The translations under genes and the position numbers were made by a program. Of a stretch of DNA of 64,000 nucleotides, positions 11,821 to 26,200 are shown one piece after another. Under the pieces are notes generated by a model, which was not told where the DNA came from, did not search any database, and saw nothing but the letters and a program-made list of their open reading frames with translations. The stretch lies in contig NC_039358.1 in the NCBI RefSeq assembly GCF_003573695.1, positions 9,652,326 through 9,716,325 of the forward strand. The letters run 5' to 3'. Numbering within the stretch: the first letter of the stretch is position 1; each line of letters opens with the position of its first letter. This DNA comes from Papaver somniferum (taxonomy: Eukaryota; Streptophyta; Magnoliopsida; Ranunculales; Papaveraceae).

Positions 11821-11970
11821 TATTCAGCCGTTGATTCATGATGACCTTGCTAGAAGAACCTTATTGAGAGAAGTGAGAGTTGTCAGTTAGTTTTGTGGCC
11901 GAGAAAAAAAAAAGAACTCTACAATTCAGCATAATATCTTTAGACGGTTCGCGATAATATATCCGTTAGA

Positions 11971-11980
11971 CTATAAATAG
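11971..11980 (+). promoter_or_regulatory. TATA box of the polyubiquitin locus
   Basis: CTATAAATAG sits about 30 bp upstream of a pyrimidine-rich leader (from about 12003), the expected spacing for a plant core promoter. The LINE poly(A) ends only about 55 bp upstream, so any distal promoter elements were displaced by the LINE insertion. Confidence 0.7.
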
Positions 11981-12002
11981 ATGCCTTCCCTTTTCACAAT
12001 CC

Positions 12003-14161
<2,159 letters not shown>

Positions 14162-14839
14162 TGGCATTGGTTTCAAAGAAGACTGTTCGGCGTCAGTTGG
14201 TTTGTGTTGCTATCTGTGAAAAACTTATGCTCATGATTGCTGAGTTAATCTTCTTTTTTTTCCTTCTATCTGTGAAAAACTCAAGTTGGTTATGGTCTTA
14301 CCTTTATACTGCATGAACGATGGTGAAATGCTGTGTTGGTGTCATGTGTCTGGCACACTTACAGTAAGTGCATGAATAAATTTGAAACTTTTGGTGCTAT
14401 ATGTTTCTTTATTATTAATATCTATGTCTATGTTGGTGTCATGTGTCTGGCACACCTACAGTAAGTTGAATCTGTTGCTGAGTTGAGCATTTAAGTCTGC
14501 CAGCCGGAGAGAGGTGGTTGAAATCTAGAAAACCAGTGAACTGAATATAAGTATTGAGGTGTTGCCACCTCTCTTTATCTTTCTTTTTATAACAGTTTGC
14601 TACTTGTGGTTCACTATTGAGGTATGCTTGTGTGAGGATGAAAGCAGTTTATCAATGTCGTAAAACTCCTCCTCGCCATCTTAAATGATAGTCCACATGT
14701 AACTGCAATAGAAAGATTTGTGATCCCAGTCTGTATGGTTCCCTAGAATTCTAAACCATTTGGTGGTGTGCTGTTTGGCCTTGGCCTTCACCTTAATGCA
14801 GGGCCATTGTTTCTTGGTCAATCTGCTTGTGTAAGAATA
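14162..14839 (+). other. Polyubiquitin 3' flank, no further gene
   Basis: T-rich 3'UTR-like sequence follows the stop. It contains an imperfect duplication: GTTGGTGTCATGTGTCTGGC occurs at 14334 and again near 14432, each followed by ACAC(T/C)TACAGTAAGT. The stretch is cut at 14844 by the Tat retrotransposon; its original continuation resumes at 28912. Confidence 0.6.
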
Positions 14840-14844
14840 GGTAT

Positions 14845-15748
14845 TGTAGGTACACATTTCATCTTCCGCCACGTGCCCACAAAGACACACGTGGAGGACA
14901 TGAGGCTAAGGGCATCAAGATATGATATCACGCGTGGACAGCAAAGAGTCACTTTATCCTATCCCTAGAAAGATCTAAGATCTACGGCTGGGGATAGTCA
15001 GACTGACGCAGACAAGACAGGGGCAGAGGACAGCTGTCTGCCGCGGACAGACATCTCAAATACCCGCATTAAATACCCTCAAACATCATACGTGTCAGTC
15101 AGCCTGTATTGGAAGCGCAGATAATACTGCGTATCCAGACAGAACACGCAGATACAGACGAGAACATGAAGACTTCTGCGTGAGTGGCACAAAACACAAG
15201 AGGATAAGGTTATAACGGGCTTCAGAAGTGGACCCCACGTAACCTCCCTATAAATACCCCTCTCTCCCAAGTGAAGAGGGAGGCCGAAAAACATTGAGAG
15301 GAGAATAGGAGAGAGACAAAGAGATAGAGAAAGTGTAAGTGAAGTTCCTCCTGCTACGCAGGCTTATATTGGTCTCAAAGTCATTCGACTATTTCTGTAA
15401 CCTTCATACATATAATGAAAAACCCAAACCCGTAGACAGAGATCTGAGTGATGAATCATATAAGTTAATCGTTTCATCTATATTCATGCATTTACACTTT
15501 ATATGTTCAATTCGATACTTATGGTATATCATGTTCGTACATTTTATATTTCATCCACTATTTATCTTATTGTATGAGCCAAGAACAATGATTGTAGTTG
15601 ATGAGACGAGGAAGAGTATTAGAACTCTGAGTCAAGGATTCGACATAACCTATCCATTCCCCTCAGGCGCAGCTTATTTACTGTATTGTCATGAGTCTGC
15701 GCGCATTATTTGTGAATACTCAGATGACACCAGATCTTTGTGTTCACA
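14845..15748 (+). repeat. 5' LTR of the Tat element
   Basis: A 904-bp direct repeat of 28009-28911. The promoter is visible as CTATAAATACCCC at 15250. Upstream lies an ACGTG-containing pair (GCCACGTGCCCAC at 14869 and ACACGTGGAGG near 14886), a G-box-type palindrome that could bind bZIP/bHLH factors. That regulatory role is inference. Confidence 0.95.
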
Positions 15749-15750
15749 AT

Positions 15751-15768
15751 CTGGCGCTAGAAACAGGG
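15751..15768 (+). promoter_or_regulatory. Primer-binding site of the Tat element
   Basis: TGGCGCTAGAAACAGGG starts two bases after the 5' LTR, as expected for a tRNA-primed minus-strand start (the TGG pairs with the tRNA CCA end). I do not assign the tRNA with certainty. Confidence 0.75.
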
Positions 15769-15867
15769 ATCTTCATCCCGGTAAAAGATTTATCTTCTCC
15801 TGTGACTTGTTTCAGGCTTCGTTTTCTGCAAATAACGACGTATAGAACACTACGGTTTTTTCCGTTC

Positions 15868-16200
15868 ATGATTTCAAAACCAAAATTTTTAACAGATCCG
15901 CGTTTATCTAAGTAGATCTGATTCTTCATGCATTTTCTATGCTTTCACGTCTTTGAAAATCAAAATTATGAACAGATCCGCGTTTATCTAAGTAGATCTG
16001 ATTCTTCATGCATTTTCTAAGTTTTCACGTCTTTGAAAATCAAAATTATGAGCAGATCCGCGTTTATCTAAGTAGATCTGATTCTTCATGCATTTTCTAA
16101 GTTTTTAGGTCTTTGAAAATCAAAACTTCGAACAGATCTACGGTCATCTACACAGATGGACGCCTTAAGTATTTTCAAGATTTTACACCTTTGAGGACTC
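15868..16200. repeat. 80-bp tandem repeat in the Tat leader
   Basis: About four copies of an 80-bp unit lie between PBS and gag; the anchor CAGATC(C/T) occurs at 15893, 15973, 16053 and 16133, exactly 80 bp apart. Each has GTTTATCTAAGTAGATCTG, which contains the short palindrome CAGATC..GATCTG. It is in the untranslated leader, where packaging or translation signals of retroelements lie; a function is not shown. Confidence 0.9.
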
Positions 16201-16322
16201 AAAACGCTAATAGATATCAGTGGGGCCCATTGTCTTCGTGATTTTTTCTCTCTCTTTCAGGAAAATATTAAAAGACGGAGAGAAGCAAAGATGTCGGGAA
16301 GGCTAAAGCTCCTTCAAAAGAG

Positions 16323-18085
16323 ATGCCAAGGACAACCCCAGTGGTAACTAGGAGTAAGCAGAGAGGTGAAAAGCTAAAGGCAGCGGATAGGGCGCAGGAT
16401 AATGCAGAAAGCATGGCCCTCATCAATGCCAACATCATCGCAGCAAACGCAGTAAATGCCGCAGAAGCCAAAGCAGGAGCTTCAAGAGCTGGCGGATCCA
16501 AAGTTGGAGCTCCCAGAGTAACCAATGCTCAACTACAAGAACATCAGGAAGTCGTGGCAGAGTCAGGAATACAACAACCCCTCTATGGGATGCCCTTAAC
16601 CAACGAACAGAACCTACCCTTTCCATCCAAGCAACCGCTTCTAATAGCAGGCCAACCCTCACAACAACCGTCGAGGTCCCAAGGTGCACAGTTAGACCCA
16701 CCAGAACCAGTAATACAGATCGTGGATGAGGAACAAACCATAGCCGCTGATGAGCAATTGCGGGCAGGAACACCAAATCAAGGGTCAAATCATTCCGCTC
16801 AGATGATGGCCGAGCTGACAGAATTAAGGAAGAACCAGAAGGCATACGCAGATGCTGTGGCGATATTAGCACAAGAGAACCAAAACTAAAGGAAAGAATC
16901 ATTCATAGCGCAGAGGTAGAAAACCAACGCGACGAAGCCAACTCCAAGGCTGTAGCACCTAATCAAGATAGAAGAATGGTGATCGCAAACAACCCACTTC
17001 CATTGAATCGAAGAGGAGCAAGGAGCAGCCAAAGATCAGACCCTGATTACAATCCGAGAACTCGGACTACTACGACGGTACCATCCACGAGCAAAATCTA
17101 CCATTCATGAGAACACCAGATCGCAATGGAAATCTGCGTGCTGAGATGCTGGCAGAAATCAAGGAGCTAAAGACTAGGCAGGGAGGCGGAAGCTAGAAAG
17201 TGATGAAGGAAGCAAACACTACCCCGCTGACACCACACTTGGCCAGGGCTTCCATACCGCAGAAGTGTTCGGTTCCTGCTTTCGATTGCTATGACGGATC
17301 AACTGATCCTGCGGCTCATCTTCGATAATAATCGAATGATGGCCCGTTGGGATAACGAAGACTCCATACTGTGCAGATACTTCCCATCAAGTTTAAAAGG
17401 GTCCGCGTTGTCATGGTTTGATAACTTGCCATCAAACTCCATCGACTCCTACGACCAACTCACAGAAAAATTTCTAGCAACATACATGTACAACAAGGTT
17501 GTCAATACCGGCATGGACAAACTATTCTCGCTGGAGATGAAATACAAAGAGACCATCAGAGAATATACTAATAGATGGCACAAGATTTGCCAAGCTATTG
17601 GCAACGTAGATCCCGTGGTTAGTATCAACTGCTACAAATGGGGGATGGACAGGATGAGTCCTTTATTTGTCGAGATCCACGGAACCATCCCTACCACCGA
17701 AGGAGATCTCCGGATAATCATAGAAAAGCATGCAAGGTTAGAAGAAATTCAGCGTGAAAATCCCAGAGCTCATACTCAACGTCCCACACGCACAAATTCC
17801 GTGGATCAAGCCAGCGGGTCCAAAAGAGGAATCACAGAAGAACGTCCCAACGAAGAAAGGAAAGAACGAAGGGATGATAGACGAAGAGTGATCGAAAATT
17901 TGAAGATCAATCTATACCAAGCTGAATACCAGTTATTCGCGCATCCTGAGAGAGATCAAAGGGAGGGAGAACTTCGATTGGCCATGGTCCAAGGGAAAGC
18001 AGCCTCCTAGATCAGAAAAATCCAAGGAATACTGTGAATACCACTGTTTCAACGGTCATCAAACAGAAAAGTGCAAAAATCTCAA
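16323..18085 (+). pseudogene. Tat gag (capsid and zinc knuckle), broken
   Basis: Gag forms the virus-like particle. The N-terminal part (16323-16889) is Ala/Gln/Glu-rich and ends at a TAA; an upstream ATG at 16291 is one base out of frame. Readable gag sequence continues in other frames to about 17330 (PAFDCYDGSTDPAAHLR near 17275). The capsid domain (Retrotrans_gag type) is at 17291-18010, with FPSSLKGSALSWFDNLP and the following YDQLTEKFLATY. Beyond the stop at 18008 a zinc-knuckle-like CEYHCFNGHQTEKC is found near 18034-18075. At least three frameshifts and two stops break it. Confidence 0.85.
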
Positions 18086-18780
18086 GATAATGATTCAAAA
18101 AATCGACGCAGGAGACCTGAAGCAATATATACAGAAGATTGATAACGAAGATAGAACCAAGAGAGGCAAGCAGGTTCAATTACCAGAAGGCAACCGCACC
18201 CTCAACACGATTTCATGTTCAGAGATTCAAGGACCATCCCTAACCGCCCAGATTGGGAAGAGATTGAGAAAACAATTCGAAGATTATTGTGAGCTTTATA
18301 AGATCGATGGGAAAGAGGTAAACGAGCACGAACAATGGATGGACGCGCCCATGACTTTCGATGCAGACGATGTGGAAGAAGACATGGAAGACCATAATGA
18401 TCCTCTAGTCCTCACACTCCCAATAGCAGGGTGCAATGTCAAGAAAATTCTCATCGATGGAGGAAGCTCAGTCAACGTCCTGTTCTATGACACGTTCAAA
18501 CGTATGGAACTCAACGACGAGCAACTGCTGTCATCTTACTACACCATCTACGGATTCAACGGCGCAGCTACAAAGCCCCTAGGGGACATTGTCTTACAAG
18601 TAGACGCAGGGCCCATGAAAGTGGACACTCGATTCAGCGTCGTAGATGCACCTTCACCTACAACGCCATCATCGGAAGAAGATGGGTTCACAAGCTCAAG
18701 GGAGTAGCGGCAACCTACCATCAATATCTCAGATTCCCAACCCAGGGAGTCATGGAAATTAAAGGAGACCAAGTAACTGC
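18086..18780 (+). pseudogene. Tat aspartic protease region, frameshifted
   Basis: The retropepsin active-site segment is KKILIDGGSSVNVLF (18439-18483). Tat-lineage proteases have an Asp-x-Gly-Ser-Ser core here, so the Gly at the second position is normal for this group as I recall it. The second half appears after a frameshift near 18655, where YNAIIGRRWVHKLKG is followed by a YHQYLRFPT segment (18660-18740), the usual protease-RT linker. The enzyme would have processed the gag-pol polyprotein. Confidence 0.82.
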
Positions 18781-18999
18781 GCGGGAATGTCAGACCTTAC
18801 AGAATCAGATCAATAATGAGCGGGAGAAGCACCAGTCCCGAAGAGCCAAAAATAAGGAGATAACCATAGATACATATCTGGAAGAAATCTCCGGAAAAAG
18901 CCTTCTGAACGTAAGCACCACTGGCAGCGCAGAAGCAAGCACCTCCGCGACAAAAGAAGACGGAGAGCCACCAAATAGCAATCAAAGAATGTTCCTCTC

Positions 19000-20376
19000 T
19001 TGGGGGAACCAAAACCCACGTTTACACCTGTCGAAGCAGCTAAAGAAGTCAACATAGGTACTGAGGGAAACCCGAAGATTATCAGAATAGGCACCTTGAT
19101 GGATGAAGAAAGAGAAGCCGCGCTAATCAAACTTCTAAAGGAATACGCGGACATCTTTGCTTGGAAATTGGGGGACATGCCGGGAATTGACCCAAATTAG
19201 TTCATCACGAACTTCGAATAAAACCAGGTACCCCCCCTTTTAGGCAGAAGGTGCGCAAAGTAGCTCCAGAATACCATCGAGCAGTTGAAGTGGAACTCCG
19301 CAAACTACTGGACGCAGGATTCATCAAAGAAGTTAAGTACCCAACATGGATCTCTAACATGGTCATCGTACCGAAGAAAAATGGCGGAGTAAGGATATGC
19401 ATCGACTTCACCAACCTCAATAAGGCTTGCCCTAAAGATAGCTATCCACTGCCAAGCATTGACCAACTTGTCGAGGCAGTGAAGGATACGAAGAAATGTC
19501 ATTCATGGATGGATACTCTGGATACAATCAATTATTCCTAGCAGAAGAAGATCAGCAACATACAACATTCTATACACCACAGACCTCTATTGCTATGTAA
19601 GAATGCCCTTTGGACTGCGAAACGCAGGGGCAACCTACCAAAGAATGGTGGATGCAATTTTCAAACCATGGATTGGAAGTACGCTGGAAGTATATGTGGA
19701 TGATACTCGTAAAAGCAAGCTGCGCAAAGATCATCACCAAGACCTAAAAGATATTTTCCAAGCAATGAGAGTGCACAACATGAAGGTAAACCCAGAGAAG
19801 TGCACTTTTGGTGTCACTTCCGGAAAGTTCCTCGGATATTTGGTGACGAAGAGGGGCATTGAAGTCGATCCCGCTAAAATTGAAGCCATCGTAAGAATGC
19901 CATCCCCAAAGAATTTAAAAGAGGTTCAGAAACTCAATGGTTCGCTGGCTGCGCTGGGGAGGTTCATATCCAGGTCCTCGGATAGATGTAAGCACTTTTT
20001 TAACATTCTCAAAAAAGGAAGCAAATTCGAATGGACGGCAGAGTGCGAGGAAGCTTTTCGAAATATCAAAGAATACCTGGCTGAGATCCCTATATTACAA
20101 AAACCAGACCCTGATGAAGTGTTGGCACTATACATAGCAGCAACAGAAGATGCAGTCAGCGCAGTATTGGTTAAAACCAACACGAAGATAGAGCAGCCCA
20201 TCTATTACATCAGCAAGACTCTGAACGCAGCAGAAAGGAACTACACGAAGATCGAGCAGCTCATCTTGGCATTAGTATGGGCAACCCTGAAACTCAGAAC
20301 TTACTTTTTGACTCACTACGTCCGCGTCCCATGCAAAGCTCCGCTAGAAGCAGTCCTTAAAAACGCAGGAAAGTAG
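19000..20376 (+). pseudogene. Tat reverse transcriptase and RNase H, broken
   Basis: A DIFAWKLGDMPGIDP segment lies just before RT (to 19199, then a stop). RT fingers and palm follow at 19251-19541 (AGFIKEVKYPTWISNMVIVPKK given in part: VKYPTWISNMVIVPKK; RICIDFTNLNKACPKD). A frameshift at about 19500-19600 leads into 19603-20376 with RMPFGLRNAGATYQRM, the catalytic YVDD (19695-19706) and FLGYLVTKRGIEVDPAKI. The RT-linked RNase H ends the frame (QPIYYISKTLNAAERNYTKI near 20197). The bases after YVDD suggest loss of one or two residues compared with the family. A TAG at 20374 ends it. Confidence 0.9.
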
Positions 20377-20479
20377 GCAGAATTGCAAAATGGAATACTC
20401 ACCTAGATCAATTCAATATCATCCATGAGCTACAACACTCTCAGAAGTCACAAGTATTAGCAGATTTCCTAGCAGACTT

Positions 20480-20990
20480 ACCATTGGATAACTGCGAAGA
20501 AGTCATCATCGAAGGACGAAAGGCAGCAGGACTACCAGAAATGGACGAAGGTAAAGACCCTATAGACATCTTGGAACCAAAAAATCCTAGGCAATGGGAA
20601 GTCTTCGTAGATGGGTCGAAAAATAAAGAAGGGGCGGGGATAGGCATCGTAATCACCACCCCAACAGGAGACAGGATCATACATGCTTTCAGGTTAGAAT
20701 TCAAGGGGCATACCAACAACATAGTTGAATATGAAGCAGTGGTGCATGCCCTTCAGTTGATAATAGAAATGGGCATAACTGACGTGCGTCTGACAAGCGA
20801 TTCACAGCTGGTCATCCGACAAATAGGGTTGCAATATAATGTTTATGACAGAACATTGTCAGCATACATGGAATTGGTGTGCAAACACTGGCATCACAAA
20901 TCCAAACATCAAATTCCGACACCTGGCAAGGAAGGAACTCAGGCACGCGGATGCCCTGGCCTACATATCATCGATGCTCAGAAACGAGGA
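20480..20990 (+). pseudogene. Tat second (archaeal-type) RNase H domain
   Basis: An additional RNase H follows the first. It shows WEVFVDGSKNKEGAGIGIV (first Asp) at 20599-20655, IVEYEAVVHAL (Glu) near 20720 and LTSDSQLVIRQI (Asp) near 20789. The frame shifts near 20870, after which RHLARKELRHADALAYISS completes the domain. A dual RNase H is diagnostic of the Tat lineage within plant Ty3/gypsy elements. It degrades the RNA strand of RNA-DNA hybrids. Confidence 0.88.
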
Positions 20991-22416
20991 CGTCAAAGCA
21001 ATCAAAGTAACCAGGATTTACGAGCCTTCAATTGATATTCAAGAATCTGCGCTGCACAGCAGAGGAACCACGCAAGAAGATATTGCAGATGATGACGTGG
21101 GAGAATTCATCGCGGATGATTTCCAAGAAGACGACATCATGGCTAAGGCAGATCAAGATGAAGACTTCAGCAAAGAAGAAGATTGGAGATCTGAGATTCA
21201 TCTTTTCCTAAAAGAAAGAATACTACCCTCGGATCTAAAGCAAGCCAGAAAAATACAGTCAAAGGCAGGAAGATATGATCTGAGAAAAGAAATTTTGTAC
21301 AAAAAATCTTTTCTCGGACCATTATTACGTTGCCTATCCAGATCCGAAGGACATTTGATTTTGAAAGACATACACCGCGGCGACGCAGGCAATCACAGCG
21401 GAATGAGATCCCTAGCAGATAAGGCGAAAACTCAAGGATATTACTGGCCAACAATGATACGAGACGCTGCAAGAATGTCACGAAGATGCGAAGAATGCCA
21501 GCGTTTCGCCAAAAAAATCCACGCACCCGCAACAATGTTGAACCCAGTAGACACCCTTGGCCATTCTCAAAATGGGGCATAGACATCGTGGGTCCCCTAA
21601 TCGAAGGATCAGGGAAGAGAAATTTTTGATAGTGGCCACGGACTATTTCAGCAAATGGGTAGAGGCTAAAGCCCTGGCAAGGATCCGAGACGCAGATGTC
21701 TTCACATTCATTTTCAAAACATCATTTGCAGGTTTGGCATACCAGCTGAGATTGTATCTGACAATGGCAAGCAATTCCAGGGAAAAAACATCGACTTACT
21801 CTTCGATACTTTCAAAATTCGAAAGAACAAGTCAACACCAATTTACCCTCAAAGCAATGGTCAGGCAGAAGCCACAAACAAAACCCTCGCACTCATCCTC
21901 AAAAAGCAGTTGGACGAATACAAGAAGCGTTGGTGTGAGCAACTACACAACGTTTTGTGGGCTTATAGGACAACTCGAAGATCAGCCACGGGAGAATCCC
22001 CATTCTTACTCACCTATGGAGCCGAAGCTATTATCCCAACAGAAATAATCATGCCAACTACGAAGACTGAAGCATGGGAGAAGAACCTCACAGCGGACAT
22101 GATGTTGGAAAGGTTGGATGATCTAGAAGAGAGGAGGGAGGCAGCACTACAAAAAATGGAAAACTATCAAAGGAAACTAGCAAGGGAGTATAATAAGAGG
22201 GTTAAGCTTAGAAATTTCGTAGAAGGGCAGTATGTGCTGAGGACCATTCCCCAATACCAACGAGAAAAGAAGTGGGGCAAATTAGCACCAACATGGGGGG
22301 GACCCTTCGTCATACATGATGTTGCAGGAAATGGGTCTTATTATCTGCGCAACCTAAAAGGGGAGATCCTCAAACACCCATGGAATGCAAAATATCTCAA
22401 GCCATACTACCCGTAG
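20991..22416 (+). pseudogene. Tat integrase, frameshifted
   Basis: After an acidic linker (20991-21190) the HHCC zinc domain is readable (HRGDAGNHSG, then CEECQRF, 21370-21510). The catalytic core begins at 21555 (the frame changes at about 21560) with ATDYFSKWVEAKAL near 21630, is disrupted around 21720-21850, and resumes with PQSNGQAEATNKTL at 21849-21890. The C-terminal part (21910-22416) is open for 168 codons, with WAYRTTRRSATGESPFLLTY and a terminal chromatin-binding-like region (GPFVIHDVAGNGSYYLRNLK). The stop is at 22414-22416. Integrase would insert the cDNA into host DNA. Confidence 0.88.
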
Positions 22417-23289
22417 AGGGCAACGCAGACCTGCATCTGCGTGAAGAGCGCCAGAAGAAGAAAACGACGCTTGCGATCGACATGTTTCTATCTCTGAGAG
22501 AGGAATAGCAAACCTCAACCTATCAATCAAGCAAACTTTTGGCAAAAAATAGTCACAATACATGGAGCAACATAGTAACAAGACGACTGCGTGTAAATAA
22601 ACACCTCACGAGAACCCTACACCTGTAAATACAGCCTCCGCGTCAATACTTCATCCTCCTTTTTACTATTTACTACCTCAGAGGTTCCATCAATGGAATT
22701 CTTCTAAATGTAACTCAACAAACTGAATAGACACTTTAACCCTCTTTCACCCGTGGACGTAGACACTCTTGTCGAACCACGTAAACACTGTGTTAATTGT
22801 TGTTCTATTTTACTTGGGGAAAGTAGTCACCTACAATCTCTCGGGACTCCCCTATCAGCGTCTATAAGTGTAGGACCATGGGGAAGGCATCCAGCAGAAA
22901 GAGATACCCAACCAATCTTATGGCAGCGGGTTGACGGAATGAACGTACATTCCAAACAACTCATATCCTAGAACGCTGCCCCGACCCCCACCGTCTGGGA
23001 ATCCTCTGGCCCAGGATTAGCCAGCGGGGTGACAGGTCTCAAGACGTTCACGAAGATACACATATCTTCGGGTTCGCACTCAAACACTTCGCTATATCCT
23101 GATTACATTCAGTTATATTCCAAATTAACCATAACAATATTAAAAAAAGTCGGACAACACAGATAAAATTAAAAAATGATCAATTCATTAAAAGTTGATT
23201 ACAGGCTTGGCAATGATACGCAACAAGAAAAAAATACAAAAGGAATCTCACGAAGCCTATAATCAACAAAGATCAACTCTCTACAAAAT
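22417..23289. other. Spacer between pol and the antisense gene
   Basis: No coding potential is supported. The spacer separates convergent transcription units: gag-pol ends at 22416 on plus and the antisense gene ends at 23290 on minus. It contains a GC-rich stretch near 22970-23030. Confidence 0.6.
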
Positions 23290-26200
23290 CTACTTGGATG
23301 GTTCAACCCCACCAGCAGGTTTAGCAATCTTCCCCTTCTGCGTTGAAGGTACGCTCCCACCCGAGGAAGGCCCTGAAGAACCAGATGTAGGGGCGGGGGT
23401 TTCTCACGGCGCGGATAGCTCTTGATAAGGCCATGCTCGGTCTTAAGATCATACTCGATGCTATCCAGAATTTGTTAGTCTCTTCCACTAGTTGACACCG
23501 AGCCTTGTACGCAATAACAGTATTCATCATCTCAGCCTTTGACAACAGGAGAGAAAGCGACTCACTTCCTTCGAAGCGGCTTGGGCAGCCTCGTCCCTTG
23601 CTGTAGCTAAACCTTTGTGATAATTAATCTGGCTTTCCTGATGCACTAATTGAGATTGAGCCTCGCAAGCTCTTCATTTGCAGTGCGAAGCTGTCCCTGG
23701 AGCTCTGCAAGGAAAAGAAAAATGCAGATGGTTAGGTCCAGGAAATTACAGAATCACACTCGATAATATAAGCATATACCTTCGACTCTCGCCGAAGCTA
23801 TTTCATATTCGTTAACAACAGCATCACGGGCTTCATCAAGAAATCATACTCATCTGACAACTTCTTATAATCCGCTTGAAGGGTTGAAAGGGCGTACTGA
23901 CTCGCATCTAATTCTACCTGTTTCATTGAATCCAAGTGACGAAGATGGTTGACCTCATTGTTTAAACCCTCCAGACCCTTGTTGAGCCGATACATATTTA
24001 CTTCAAGATTTCTCTCAGACTCAGCTTGGCGTACCACATCAGCCCTAGACGCAGCTAAAGCTTTGCTAAGAGCACCAGCCTCAGCCCTAGCGTCATCTCT
24101 CTCCCTAGCAAGACGCTGAATGTAATCTTTAACATCAGAAGACTGAGAAGAACGAGCTTGACGCAATTCTTCTTCCAAGAGATTGATTTTAGCTTCCAAG
24201 ATGAGACCTGTTCTCGGGATTCACGAAGATTATCACGCGTCCACAACAACGTTCCATTAAACAAACGACGATCATTGTTATATTTGTTCTGCATATCAAT
24301 CATTTGGACTCGTCTGACCCGCCACTCCTCTGCCAGAGCATTATGTTCATCGGCACGAGCATTCCACTTATCAGCCTCGCTCTTTATCTTCTCTACCAAC
24401 TCTGCGATGCGAGATTTCTGACGCTGCCGCTCTTTCCGAAGCCATACTAACTCAGGAACTCCACCCACTGAAGATAGGGTGGGGGAGGGAGACTCAGACA
24501 GAACACTAATTACAGTAAAGGACAACAGCAAGGAAGAGAAACAGATAATCAAACCTGTAACAGCCGAAGAATTCTTCTTGGCCTCCTCCAACTCACTACG
24601 AGCCATAGCAAGATCCAAGCGAAGCTTCTCTCCTCCTTGCCTTGTTGCTCCTTAGCCTTGAGGAGACTCTTCAACTCACATATCTCCCTATCCCTATCAG
24701 CAATGACAGTCTCAGCCGCAGTAAGCTCCTCTTCCCGAAGACGAAGCTTAGCCTCCAACTTAAGGGATTTGGCCTTAAAAAACTGGTACAACATGTGATT
24801 GCAATGCTCACTCCTCATCATCTGCGAATCAGAAGATTAGAACACCCTGACTCTAAAAATTGATACAAAAGACAAAAATGATAAGAGAACTCACCTCTAA
24901 CATCCGCTTTGGGGAAATCCATACTGATACCCATCAGCCAACGCCATCATCAGCAACAGTCGAGGGAGCGTCGACTACTAGAGCAGCCTCCAAGGCCCGA
25001 AGATTCTTATCCCACGCTTCTGCAACCTGGTCCTCGGGAGACAATTGCATCATCTTACGGGTATAGGCATCAGATTTCTTCTCACCCTCCACCACAGGAG
25101 CTGGATTGGGTACGAACATCAAGTTCTTCTTTTTAAACCAAGCTAAGATGGCATCATCACCCTCAAGGATCAGTGACTGAGGAAAATCATCTCCAGAAGA
25201 CCCAACCGAGGCCTTACCCATGTCCGTGAATTTAGCACCCGAAGAGTTCGAGGCTACTCCCGCATCCAAATCTGGAAGGTCTCTAGCACCGCTCCCTCTG
25301 GAACATCACTAGCATCCACGACTCCCTTGCCCTTTCCATCCGCCTTGCTAGAGTTACCAAGCACATCCCAATCATCGTTTGGGGAAAGCAGGTTGAACTC
25401 AGAAGCCAGGCCCAGGGCAGCGTTTATGTCAAAACTATCCTCCGCAGAATAAATCCGACCAAAGGAAAACTCCTGAGACATAGCAGGAATTTCACCACCA
25501 ACACCCTCATCACCAAGGCCAGTGTTATCATCACCAGCATCACTGCAACCCGCAGGATTAGCTTCGGCACCAGCATCATGACAACCTGCGGGATTAATTT
25601 CACCACCAATACCGCTGCCACCAGCGGTAGTATTCCCTTCAACAAATTCTTCATCATCATGACCTGGAGGGGATGTATCAGTACGCTCTTCCATATCAGA
25701 CGTATCTTCATCCTCTCCAAGCTCAGTCACATGACTATTAACTTCTTCATAAACCTCCGCCTCCTCGATTGTTGTGGTGGTGGACTGCTTGGGATTTATC
25801 CTCCTCTTCTTCGTCGCCTAAAAAGACAAGGCACAAGAATAAAAATCCCTGACTTTGAAAAGAATTAAAACTGCCTCAACTAAAGGACAAGGCATATGGA
25901 AATCTTACCTTGACAACCGCAGCATTCTTCGCCTGAAGATCAGCATCGGAACTATCTTCGTCATCTTCATCAACAACATCGAGGGCATATTGGAAATTCA
26001 TGCCCTCAAAATTCAAATGCCAAGGACGAAAATTCCCACAACAAGCAGGAGGAGCCGCACGTATCTGGCTATCTGCAGTAGGACGCCATCCTTGCGGACC
26101 TGGAACCCACCCCCAAGCCCAGGGACCAACAACCTCAATAGCAGTTGCGTGCCATTCATAGTCATGATCACGCTTGATCCGCTCACGAGTAGGAAACACC

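Larger units (their letters stand above)
7905..11915 (+). mobile_element. 5'-truncated L1-type LINE, inactive
   Basis: The order endonuclease, reverse transcriptase, zf-RVT, RNase H matches plant L1-type (RTE-independent) LINE ORF2. ORF1 and the N-terminus of the endonuclease are absent, which fits 5' truncation during target-primed reverse transcription. The 3' end is an A-run of 10 at 11904-11913. The frame changes or stops at least eight times, so it is dead. A target-site duplication was not identified. The left edge abuts the 9-bp duplication of the Mutator-like MITE, so either the MITE landed at the junction or truncation coincides with it. Confidence 0.9.

Noticed and set aside
15339..15845. 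168-codon frame across the 5' LTR end
   Set aside because: It spans LTR, PBS and leader; the same frame is present in part in the 3' LTR. It has no domain and is LTR sequence.
16268..16902. Leu/Ala-rich minus-strand frames opposite gag
   Set aside because: They are complementary shadows of the Ala/Gln-rich gag N-terminus.
22753..25136. Plus-strand open frames between pol and the 3' LTR
   Set aside because: They lie opposite the antisense gene's exons and show no family features; they are shadows.
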